Translations under genes and position numbers: made by a program
Origin: UBA6136 sp044378425
GTDB taxonomy: Bacteria > Pseudomonadota > Gammaproteobacteria > Methylococcales > Methylococcaceae
DNA length: 22,142 nt
Direction of reading: 5' to 3'
Assembly: GCA_044378425.1 (NCBI GenBank)
Contig: JBILXN010000014.1
Coordinates: 1 to 22,142, forward strand
Shown here: in pieces, positions 14,786-22,142 of the stretch
Position numbering within the stretch: the stretch's first letter is position 1
How the letters are laid out: every line of letters starts with the position of its first letter
The notes under the pieces: generated by a model
What the model was told of the DNA's origin: nothing
What the model saw: only the letters and a program-made list of their open reading frames with translations
The model's database searches: none

Positions 14786-16197
14786 CTAGAGCAGACCAGG
14801 TATGGATCGTCGATGACGATCGCTCAATACGCTGGGTTCTGGAGAAAGCCCTGCAAAAGGCCGATATCCAGACCCGCAGTTTTTCCAGCGCGGACAGTTT
14901 GCTGGAGGCTCTGTCTGATACCCGACCCGATGCCATACTGACCGACATCCGGATGCCCGGCATGGATGGCCTTGCCTTGCTGCAACGCCTGCAAACGCGC
15001 TGCCCGGATCTGCCTGTCATCGTCATGACCGCACATTCCGATCTTGAAAGTGCCGTTTCCGCCTTTCACGGCGGCGCATTCGAATACCTGCCCAAACCCT
15101 TTGATATTGATGAGGCTGTTGATCGGGTGCAGCGCGCCTGCGTCCAGGCACGCAGTCAAAGGTTGGAGCATGAACCCTTGTCGCCTCCGGAAGCGACTCC
15201 GGAGATCATCGGTGCTGCCCCTGCCATGCAGGAAGTCTTTCGGGCCATAGCCCGTCTGGCGCGGTCGCATATCACGGTCCTCATCAATGGCGAGTCGGGT
15301 ACCGGCAAAGAATTGGTTGCTCGTGCCTTGCATCGCCACAGTCCCAGAGCGGCCAAGCCCTTTATTGCCCTTAATATGGCGGCGATTCCGCGTGATCTGC
15401 TCGAATCCGAATTATTCGGTCATGAACGTGGCGCCTTTACGGGCGCCCAGGCACGTCGTGCCGGACGTTTCGAACAGGCCGACGGTGGCACCCTGTTTCT
15501 TGATGAAATTGGTGACATGCCCGCTGAACTCCAGACCCGCCTGTTGCGAGTGCTGGCGGATGGCGAGTTTTTTCCGGTAGGTGCACACGCCCCGATCAAG
15601 GTTGACGTTCGCATCATTGCCGCGACCCATCAGAATCTTGATTCGCTGGTGGCTGAAGGGCGATTCAGGGAAGACCTTTATCACCGGCTTAATGTCATTC
15701 GTATCCACCTGCCGCCGTTGCGGGAGCGGCGGCAGGATGTGCCTCTGCTGCTCAAGCATTTCCTCAAGGAGGCCAGTATCGAGATCAAGGCCGAAACCAA
15801 AATCCTACGGCCGGATGTCGAGGCCTATCTGTGTGGTCTCGACTGGCCCGGCAACGTGCGCCAGCTTGAAAACACCTGCCGCTGGATTACCGTAATGGCC
15901 GCTGGGAAGGATGTTCATCTTGATGATCTGCCGCCAGAGCTGTTGCACGTTAACCGTGAGCCCTCACCTGCCGGTGTGACCGAAGACTGGCAAAATGCCT
16001 TGCGGCAATGGGTGGATGAACGACTCAAAACGGGTCAGCGCAACATTGCCAAGGATGCCATTGATTCGGCTGAAGGTGTTCTCATCACGACTGCGCTCGG
16101 CCTCACCCGTGGCCGTCGTCAGGAGGCCGCCAAACTGCTGGGCTATGGGCGCAACACCCTCACCCGCAAGATTGCCGAACTAAATCTTGATGTCTGA
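14782..16197 (+). CDS. glnG: Nitrogen regulation response regulator NtrC
   Basis: A sigma-54-dependent enhancer-binding activator of nitrogen assimilation genes, 471 residues. Domains in order: receiver (1-120; phosphorylation site D55 in LTDIRMPG, conserved K105 in PKPFD), AAA+ ATPase (about 140-375; Walker A GESGTGKE with K176, sigma-54 contact loop GAFTGA at 217-222, Walker B LFLDE at 238-242), and a C-terminal Fis-type helix-turn-helix (RRQEAAKLLGYGRNTLTRKI). All key residues are intact. It is translationally coupled to glnL. glnA is not in this window. Confidence 0.97.
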   Translation: MTRADQVWIVDDDRSIRWVLEKALQKADIQTRSFSSADSLLEALSDTRPDAILTDIRMPGMDGLALLQRLQTRCPDLPVIVMTAHSDLESAVSAFHGGAFEYLPKPFDIDEAVDRVQRACVQARSQRLEHEPLSPPEATPEIIGAAPAMQEVFRAIARLARSHITVLINGESGTGKELVARALHRHSPRAAKPFIALNMAAIPRDLLESELFGHERGAFTGAQARRAGRFEQADGGTLFLDEIGDMPAELQTRLLRVLADGEFFPVGAHAPIKVDVRIIAATHQNLDSLVAEGRFREDLYHRLNVIRIHLPPLRERRQDVPLLLKHFLKEASIEIKAETKILRPDVEAYLCGLDWPGNVRQLENTCRWITVMAAGKDVHLDDLPPELLHVNREPSPAGVTEDWQNALRQWVDERLKTGQRNIAKDAIDSAEGVLITTALGLTRGRRQEAAKLLGYGRNTLTRKIAELNLDV

Positions 16198-16265
16198 AGT
16201 AGTCTTGTTGAATACCCCACGGGCACTGCCCGCGCAAAACATAGCCTGATAAGTGCGATAATTGT

Positions 16266-16285
16266 ACCCCCGAACCAACGGGGGT
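16266..16285. terminator. GC-rich hairpin after glnG
   Basis: ACCCCCG (16266-16272) and CGGGGGT (16279-16285) form a 7-bp stem with loop AACCAA, 68 nt after the glnG stop. A shorter palindrome CGGGCA-C-TGCCCG lies at 16220-16232. Neither is followed by a T-run, so termination is plausible but unproven. Confidence 0.4.
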
Positions 16286-16353
16286 GACTGCGATCTTCGC
16301 CTGCTGCCGCACAACGCGGCAAACCCCAAGGACAGGACCGGGCCACGCTGTCG

Positions 16354-16381
16354 TTGTCTCAGCACAACCCAGGCGTGTAAC
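16354..16381 (+). promoter_or_regulatory. Possible sigma-70 promoter for glgP
   Basis: TTGTCT (16354-16359) and TGTAAC (16376-16381) are separated by 16 bp; each matches four of six consensus bases. They lie 66 bp before the glgP start, in a region with no other gene. The match is modest. Confidence 0.25.
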
Positions 16382-16447
16382 GCATATGCGAGTCATACTG
16401 GCACTTCGCCAGGCCTTATTCCCTCAGCCAGAGCACGATGATAGCCC

Positions 16448-18940
16448 ATGCCCACCAGAAAGCTGACCAAAAGTAATCCTACGACGCAACTGACCGAGAC
16501 CGCTGCCCTGGGCCTTAAACCCAAGGACCTGACCAAGGATATCGCCCATCATTTCAACTTCACGCTAGGTCGGGACAGAACCTGCAAATCGGCACACTAC
16601 AGTTATACGGCATTGGCACTGGCTGTCCGCGACCGCCTCATGGAGCGCTGGAAACATACCCAGCATGCTTACCGGGAAGCGGGTAGCAAGAGGGCCTACT
16701 ACCTGTCGCTGGAATTCCTGATGGGCCGGACGCTCAGCAATGCCATGCTTAATCTGGGTATTGAAACGACCAGCGACAAGGCACTGCAGACGCTGGGTCT
16801 GGTGATGGAGGAGGTGGTCGATGTCGAACTGGATGCCGGTCTTGGGAATGGTGGTCTGGGGCGTCTTGCGGCTTGTTTTGTGGACAGTTGCGCAACTCTG
16901 CAACTACCGGTAACGGGCTACGGCCTGCGCTACGAATACGGCATGTTCCGCCAGCATATCGAACACGGCCATCAGGTTGAGGAGCCGGATCACTGGCTGC
17001 GCAATGGCCATGTCTGGGAACTGGAGCGGCCGGAACTGACCGTGAGAGTTCGTTTTGGTGGCCATGTCGAAAGAGCAGAAAATGGCCGCCTGAACTGGCT
17101 GAACACCCAGGATGTCCTGGCGGTGCCCTACGACATTCCGGTGCCGGGTTTTCAGAACGGAACGGTCAATACGCTGCGACTCTGGAAGTCGGCGGCGACG
17201 GATGAGTTTAGCCTGAGCGAATTCAATGCCGGTGATTACACCGAGGCGGTACGCGCCAAAAACAGGGCGGAAAATATCACGATGGTGCTCTATCCCAACG
17301 ACGCCAGCGAGAACGGCAAGGAACTCCGCCTGCGTCAGCAGTATTTCCTTGCCTCTGCCAGTTTGCAGGATCTGATCCGCGACTGGGTGCAGAGTTATGG
17401 TGAGGATTTTAGCCAGTTTGCCGAAAAGAACGTCTTCCAGCTCAATGACACCCATCCAAGCATCGCCGTAGCCGAACTGATGCGATTGCTGGTCGATGAG
17501 CATGGCCTGGGCTGGAATGCCGCCTGGGATATTACCCGGCGGACCATGGCCTATACCAATCACACCCTGTTACCAGAGGCGCTGGAAAAATGGCCGGTCA
17601 GGCTTTTCAGGCAGTTGCTGCCGCGCCTGCTGGACATTATTTTCGAGATCAATGCCGGTTTTCTGGTGGAAGTCGAGCAACGCTGGCCGGGAGATCATGA
17701 TCGTCTGGCGCGCATGTCATTGATAGAGGAGGGCTGGGAGCAGCAGGTGCGAATGGCTTACCTGGCCATTGTTGGCAGCTTTTCGGTCAATGGTGTTGCC
17801 GCGCTGCATTCGGACTTGTTGATACACGGGATGTTTCACGACTTTCATGAACTCTGGCCAGGCAAATTCAATAATAAAACCAATGGCATCACGCCAAGGC
17901 GATGGCTTCTGGGCTGCAACCCTGAGCTGGCGGTCTTCATCAGCACCACTATTGGTGATGGCTGGACGCGCGATCTCAGTGAGCTGGCCCGCTTGGTGCC
18001 CTACGCTGAAAACGGCGAGTTCCGCGCCCGCTGGCGAGCCATCAAGCGCGCTAACAAGCTACGTCTGGCTGCCTATACCGCGTCCGAACTGGGAATCCAG
18101 ATCAATCCTGATGCCATGTTTGACACTCAGGTCAAGCGCATTCATGAATACAAACGACAGTTACTGAATGTGCTCCATGTCATTCACCTGTATGACCGCA
18201 TCAGGCGCGGTGATGTCGAGGACTGGACGCCGAGGGTCGTGTTTTTTGGCGGCACGGCCGCACCCGGTGATGTGATGGCCAAGCGCATCATCAAGCTGAT
18301 CAACAACGTGGCCGCTGTCGTTAATACCGACTCCGATGTGGGTGAACGGCTCAAAGTGATCTTTCTCCCCAATTACAGGGTGACGGCCATGGAGATCATC
18401 TGCCCCGGGACTGATCTTTCGGAGCAGATTTCTACTGCTGGCAAGGAGGCTTCCGGCACGGGCAACATGAAATTCATGCTCAATGGTGCGCTGACGATTG
18501 GTACGCTGGACGGAGCCAATATCGAGATGCGTGAAGAAGTCGGCCCCGATAATTTCTTCCTGTTCGGAATGACTGCGGATGAGGTCGAAGCAACTCGTCT
18601 CCATTACAATCCGGCCGCGATCATTGAGTCCCACGAACCCTTGCGGCGGGTGATGGCGTTATTAGAGTCTGGATGCTTCAATGAGAACGAACCGGGGATT
18701 TTCGATCCTATCATCGAGTCCGTTCGTGCGGCCTGGGATCCCTGGATGACCGCCGCTGATTTCCCCGCTTACATCATCGCTCAATCCGAGGCGGCTGCCG
18801 CCTACCGCGATCAGGAACAGTGGACGCGCATGAGTATCCTCAATACTGCGGCGGCCGGGAAGTTTTCCTCTGACCGTACGATTGAGGAATACAACCGGGA
18901 TATCTGGAAAGTGACGCCGGTACCTGCGGGCGGAAACTGA
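16448..18940 (+). CDS. glgP: Glycogen/alpha-glucan phosphorylase
   Basis: Releases glucose-1-phosphate from glycogen or maltodextrin using phosphate and PLP. The 830-residue protein has the full family length. Motifs in order: LEFLMGRTLSNA, GLGNGGLGRLAACF, FQLNDTHPSIAVAEL, KTNGITPRRWL, VKRIHEYKRQLLN, and the PLP motif EASGTGNMKFMLNGA with lysine K675 (codon 18470-18472), followed by GTLDGANIEM. No allosteric extension or regulatory phosphorylation site is evident. The start has only a weak ribosome site, but no other in-frame start fits. No other glycogen gene (glgA, glgB, glgC) is nearby. GlgP and MalP-type specificity cannot be told apart here. Confidence 0.96.
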   Translation: MPTRKLTKSNPTTQLTETAALGLKPKDLTKDIAHHFNFTLGRDRTCKSAHYSYTALALAVRDRLMERWKHTQHAYREAGSKRAYYLSLEFLMGRTLSNAMLNLGIETTSDKALQTLGLVMEEVVDVELDAGLGNGGLGRLAACFVDSCATLQLPVTGYGLRYEYGMFRQHIEHGHQVEEPDHWLRNGHVWELERPELTVRVRFGGHVERAENGRLNWLNTQDVLAVPYDIPVPGFQNGTVNTLRLWKSAATDEFSLSEFNAGDYTEAVRAKNRAENITMVLYPNDASENGKELRLRQQYFLASASLQDLIRDWVQSYGEDFSQFAEKNVFQLNDTHPSIAVAELMRLLVDEHGLGWNAAWDITRRTMAYTNHTLLPEALEKWPVRLFRQLLPRLLDIIFEINAGFLVEVEQRWPGDHDRLARMSLIEEGWEQQVRMAYLAIVGSFSVNGVAALHSDLLIHGMFHDFHELWPGKFNNKTNGITPRRWLLGCNPELAVFISTTIGDGWTRDLSELARLVPYAENGEFRARWRAIKRANKLRLAAYTASELGIQINPDAMFDTQVKRIHEYKRQLLNVLHVIHLYDRIRRGDVEDWTPRVVFFGGTAAPGDVMAKRIIKLINNVAAVVNTDSDVGERLKVIFLPNYRVTAMEIICPGTDLSEQISTAGKEASGTGNMKFMLNGALTIGTLDGANIEMREEVGPDNFFLFGMTADEVEATRLHYNPAAIIESHEPLRRVMALLESGCFNENEPGIFDPIIESVRAAWDPWMTAADFPAYIIAQSEAAAAYRDQEQWTRMSILNTAAAGKFSSDRTIEEYNRDIWKVTPVPAGGN

Positions 18941-18947
18941 TCGCGCC

Positions 18948-19442
18948 ATGTTTCATGTCGTTCTGCAAGAGCCGGAGATACCGCCGAATACCGGGAATAT
19001 CATCCGTCTGTGTGCCAATAGCGGTGCGCAGCTGCATCTGATTCACCCGCTAGGCTTCAGATTGGACGATGCCCGATTGCGGCGGGCGGGGCTGGATTAC
19101 CGGGAGTGGGCCACACTTCGTGAGCATGAAAGCTTTGCTGCATTCGAGGCGACCGAGCGACCGGCGCGGATATTTGCACTTTCTACCCACGGCCATCGAC
19201 CCTACGCCGAGGTGGCTTATTTACCGGGGGACGCTCTGGTATTTGGTCCTGAAACGCGGGGGTTGGGCAGTGAGTTTCTGCACAAATTACCGGCCGAGCA
19301 ACGTCTGTTTATTCCTATGATGCCGGACAACAGAAGCCTTAATCTCTCCAATGCGGTCGCGCTGGTCATTTATGAGGCATGGCGCCAGAATGGCTTCAGA
19401 GGTGCCGGCCGCCTGACTGACACCGGCGGTACGTCGGACTGA
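18948..19442 (+). CDS. trmL: tRNA (cytidine/uridine-34-2'-O)-methyltransferase TrmL
   Basis: A single-domain SPOUT methyltransferase that 2'-O-methylates the wobble base of certain leucine tRNAs using S-adenosylmethionine. 164 residues; E. coli TrmL has 157. Seen: N-terminal EIPPNTGNIIRLCAN (10-24), LVFGPETRGLG (97-107) and the knot motif IPMMPDNRSLNLSNAVALV (122-140). The short length with no N-terminal RNA-binding extension separates it from TrmH and TrmJ. It starts 7 nt after the glgP stop and may be read from the same transcript. It converges on the FimV-like gene 21 nt later, with no clear terminator between. Confidence 0.96.
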   Translation: MFHVVLQEPEIPPNTGNIIRLCANSGAQLHLIHPLGFRLDDARLRRAGLDYREWATLREHESFAAFEATERPARIFALSTHGHRPYAEVAYLPGDALVFGPETRGLGSEFLHKLPAEQRLFIPMMPDNRSLNLSNAVALVIYEAWRQNGFRGAGRLTDTGGTSD

Positions 19443-19463
19443 TGGAGTCCTTGTCGTGGTCAG

Positions 19464-21941
19464 TCAGTTGTTTCGAGAGGGGTGGTGCCTGCTGACCGGG
19501 TGTGGCCCAGTAGGCGTTTCAGTGTCATCTGTCGTTACCTTCAAAAGAGGTGGCACCAACGATAGCTTGGCCTTTCTTCTATTGCCGGACCGAGTGTCGC
19601 TCGTTCCGCCGTCATCGCTTGCCTGCGAAATCGGGTCAGCAGGCTCCAGCAATTCAAGTTCGAAGTCCAATACGCCAAAATCAGGATGCAGTTCAGGTTT
19701 GGTTATGGCGATGAGGCTTTCAGCAGCCTTTCCGAGAAAGTCTGACGCTGGCTCCGGTTCCGCCGCTGTCAGATGTTCGCTCTCGAATGCCAGCAGATTG
19801 TCGTATGCCTGATCAGACTCGGGACCGGTGTCGGTCTGCAGGTCTGCGATCGATACGGGTTTGTACTCCAGCACCCGAACGATGTTGTCATCAGCCTGCT
19901 CTGCGTCGGGATCATTTGGGGCCTTGTCGGCTTCGCTGTCCTCAATAATGACTCTCTCATCGGAAGAGACGGCCCCGGCATATTCAGATTCAAAAGCCTG
20001 CAGTTCAGCCGTGAAATCAGTGTCATCAGTATCAAGTGCGGCAGCAACTGTGGGCGCCGTGGCTGTATCGGTGGGCTGCTGGGCTCGCCTGATGGTGGGT
20101 GGATCACTATCCGTATTCGCCGGGCTGTCCGGTAACCATTCGGGCCGCAGCAGGTAAACATTCGACCAGAAAGACTCGGGCAGGATCACTTTCCGTTCCA
20201 TAAGGCTGTTGGCATAAGCGCGGAAGGCGGCCTCATTGTTGGCCCTGTCGAAGATCTCGAACAGTTTCTGCATGAGATCGGGTTGATCGGGAGCATCGAC
20301 AAGCGCCTGCCGTATCAGAGTGTCTGCCTGGTCATAGCGGCCATAACGAAGGTAGACATCGGCCTCCCAGACTGGATCCAGTGCGGTGCTTTCGCTGTCA
20401 GGTTCGAGCTCAATGGGCTGCGTATCTGCCGAATTCGGCACAGCCGTCGAGGGCATCACTGCGGGATCGTAGGGAGACGGTTCAGGCGACTCACCCTTTT
20501 CATTTTCCTGCGCCGCAGCCATGGCGTGTCTCGCCCATTCGGGCAGGACTTCGGGGTCGGCAATTGACGCGTTCAGGCGGCGGCGTCTCAGCAACCAAGC
20601 GCTCAACCCTAGCAGGAGCAGGCTACCGCTGGCCAAGACATAGCCGATATCTAAGCTGGACGCCCCCGGCATTGCCGCGGGTGGGGTAGCGACTGCCACC
20701 TGGGTGGGGGTGCTAACCGGTATTCCTGGTGGGATTGGGGTCGTGCTGGTTGACGGTTGGGACTGGACGGCAGGGGCGGCTGAAGCGGGTGGTGATGCTA
20801 CGACGGCAGGATTTTCAGATGACTGAGAGTCCTCGGATTTCTCAGTGGCCTTGTCTTCCTCCACGGCCCTGATTAGGCTCATCGAAGGTATGGCGGGCAC
20901 CATGCCGGCACTATCGACGGCACCTTCGTGGTGACTTTGCAGCGCAGCCAATTCCGCATTCTTGAGTGACAGCATGCGCTGCGCTTCACCTAGACGTAAT
21001 TCCAGTTGAACCAGTCTGGCACGCAGGGCCTCGTTTTCCTTTTTCAGTATGGCCGGATTATTCGCTACCACCTCGGAAACAGCATCATGACTGACCGATC
21101 GATTGATTTCGGCGGCGTGCTCAGTCGCGGGTAAAGCCATCGAGCTTTCGCCGTTGATGAAGCCCGCGGTCGGTATCTGCAGCGTGCTGCCTGCCCGCAA
21201 GCCGTTTATGTTGCGGGAAAACGCAAGAGGATTGGCCCGGTACAGCCCGCTCATCATCTGAGGGACGGAGACTGTCGCAGGACGCTCCACTTTCGCGGCG
21301 ATATCAATCAGTCGTTCTCCGGCCTGAACCGGGCCATAGGTTTGGCCTTTGAGTTGATCTGCACGGGTGCTGGGGCTGGCGTACTGTCCGCCCTTTGGCT
21401 CGGCAGATTCCGGATTACGGACGATCGGACGTACGATGGGCGCGGTATCATCAGGCTCAAGTGCCTCGTTTGAACGGATTGTACCGGGCTTATTGGCAGG
21501 AGGCATGGACGGCCAGGCGCCGCCTGAAACCGCATCGTCAAAACCATTAGGGGGGTCAAGCAGCAGGGTAAATTCCCTCAGCATGCTGCCTTGGTCAGAT
21601 TCGACCTCAATGAGAAAGTCGAGATAGGCTTCCTGAATGACGGCGGTCGAGTTGACCTGAATGGTGTACCGTCCTTGCGAAATCCGAACCGGTTTGAAAC
21701 GCAACTGGGACAGGATGTGAGGTCTTTCGACGCCTGCTTTGGCGAAGGCTTCTGGGCTTGCCAGGGTGACTTTGATGCTATCGAGGCTATCGTTTCCTGA
21801 TAACACCAGCGGAATATCCGCACTCAGTGCCTGGTTGAGGTTCGAGTGTGGCTTGATGTCTCCGATGCCCAAAGCAGCCGCTGTAAGAGGCGGCATCAGG
21901 CCTAATACCGTGAGTGCTTTTGATAGCCTGCTCATACCCAT
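19464..21941 (-). CDS. fimV: FimV/HubP-family polar protein
   Basis: An 825-residue inner-membrane protein of the FimV family, which organises cell poles and type IV pilus or motility machinery in related bacteria. In order: signal peptide (1-23), N-terminal FimV domain (24-131, starting LGIGDIKPHSNLNQALSADI), LysM-like peptidoglycan-binding domain (about 200-258), coiled coil (298-337), Pro/Ser/Thr-rich linker (378-428), one transmembrane helix (432-452, then RRRR), and an acidic cytoplasmic part with a TPR-like unit (VYLRYGRYDQADTLIRQAL). The canonical FimV C-terminal motif (LDLAKAYIEMGD-like) is not seen; the C-terminus ends in a basic segment. The start at 21941 or 21935 cannot be distinguished; no ribosome site is obvious. 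Confidence 0.88.
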   Translation of the reverse strand: MGMSRLSKALTVLGLMPPLTAAALGIGDIKPHSNLNQALSADIPLVLSGNDSLDSIKVTLASPEAFAKAGVERPHILSQLRFKPVRISQGRYTIQVNSTAVIQEAYLDFLIEVESDQGSMLREFTLLLDPPNGFDDAVSGGAWPSMPPANKPGTIRSNEALEPDDTAPIVRPIVRNPESAEPKGGQYASPSTRADQLKGQTYGPVQAGERLIDIAAKVERPATVSVPQMMSGLYRANPLAFSRNINGLRAGSTLQIPTAGFINGESSMALPATEHAAEINRSVSHDAVSEVVANNPAILKKENEALRARLVQLELRLGEAQRMLSLKNAELAALQSHHEGAVDSAGMVPAIPSMSLIRAVEEDKATEKSEDSQSSENPAVVASPPASAAPAVQSQPSTSTTPIPPGIPVSTPTQVAVATPPAAMPGASSLDIGYVLASGSLLLLGLSAWLLRRRRLNASIADPEVLPEWARHAMAAAQENEKGESPEPSPYDPAVMPSTAVPNSADTQPIELEPDSESTALDPVWEADVYLRYGRYDQADTLIRQALVDAPDQPDLMQKLFEIFDRANNEAAFRAYANSLMERKVILPESFWSNVYLLRPEWLPDSPANTDSDPPTIRRAQQPTDTATAPTVAAALDTDDTDFTAELQAFESEYAGAVSSDERVIIEDSEADKAPNDPDAEQADDNIVRVLEYKPVSIADLQTDTGPESDQAYDNLLAFESEHLTAAEPEPASDFLGKAAESLIAITKPELHPDFGVLDFELELLEPADPISQASDDGGTSDTRSGNRRKAKLSLVPPLLKVTTDDTETPTGPHPVSRHHPSRNN

Positions 21942-22142
21942 CGGTTCATGCCGACCACGCCAAAAGCCGGAATAAGGCGACAGTGAACCCGCCTAGTGCT
22001 GTTAGCGGAGGTCCCGAGTAGGCCGGTTTTTGTCATGCCTGTCCCCATCAGATGCCCTTTTGGACGTTACGTCGGATTCAATGAAGAATCGATCAACAAT
22101 CTAACATGATTCTGGCGGTGATAGTGGAAACACCCTGGATCG
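21942..22142. other. Upstream region of the FimV-like gene, running to the window edge
   Basis: No gene is supported in these 201 bp. A near-palindrome GACGT-T-ACGTC lies at 22063-22073 and a T5 run at 22027-22031. The FimV promoter should be here, but no pair of boxes at good spacing was found on the minus strand. Confidence 0.4.

Noticed and set aside
16381..16390. Perfect 10-bp palindrome CGCATATGCG upstream of glgP
   Set aside because: Palindromes of this size occur by chance in a window this long, and it matches no operator I know.
16904..17563. Long minus-strand open frame opposite glgP
   Set aside because: It lies wholly inside a certain phosphorylase gene and its translation resembles no protein family; it is a codon-bias shadow.

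Overview
This window reads as an ordinary chromosomal stretch of a gammaproteobacterium of moderate GC content. The evidence is the lptM-lysA-dapF-DUF484-xerC gene order, the divergent orn/rsgA neighbourhood, a glnL-glnG (ntrBC) pair and a FimV-family polar protein. A Chromatiales-like lineage fits DUF2333, FimV and the M48 peptidase next to rsgA, but that placement is inference. No rRNA, tRNA, insertion sequence, prophage or CRISPR array was seen.

Layout. Positions 1-1923 (minus) hold the N-terminal 641 residues of a CopA-type copper ATPase, cut by the window edge. Divergent from it is an exported thioredoxin-type glutathione peroxidase. A tightly coupled operon follows (2774-6689): the small lipoprotein LptM, both last enzymes around diaminopimelate (LysA, DapF), a DUF484 protein and the XerC recombinase. 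A 301-bp gap with a C9 tract precedes a DUF2333 membrane protein, which converges on rsgA and a Ste24-like M48 protease across a strong shared hairpin. Divergent from these is orn. A 62-residue zinc-ribbon membrane protein lies convergent to orn.

The most notable locus is 11590-13550. It encodes a small secreted Cys-rich precursor with two EGKC motifs, a DUF692/MNIO oxidase and a DUF2063 partner. This is a bufferin/HvfA-type ribosomally made, post-translationally modified metal-binding peptide system. It lacks the DoxX-like fourth gene often seen in such clusters. Its 383-bp upstream region contains an inverted repeat close to the precursor start.

The right part carries glnL-glnG, preceded by a 17-bp element resembling an NtrC operator that overlaps a possible -10 box. 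Then come glycogen phosphorylase, the tRNA wobble methyltransferase TrmL and, convergent to it, a FimV-like protein with N-terminal FimV, LysM, coiled-coil and transmembrane parts but no canonical FimV C-terminal motif that I could see. CopA, the peroxidase and the bufferin cluster could all serve copper or oxidant defence, but they are not one operon and that link is inference.
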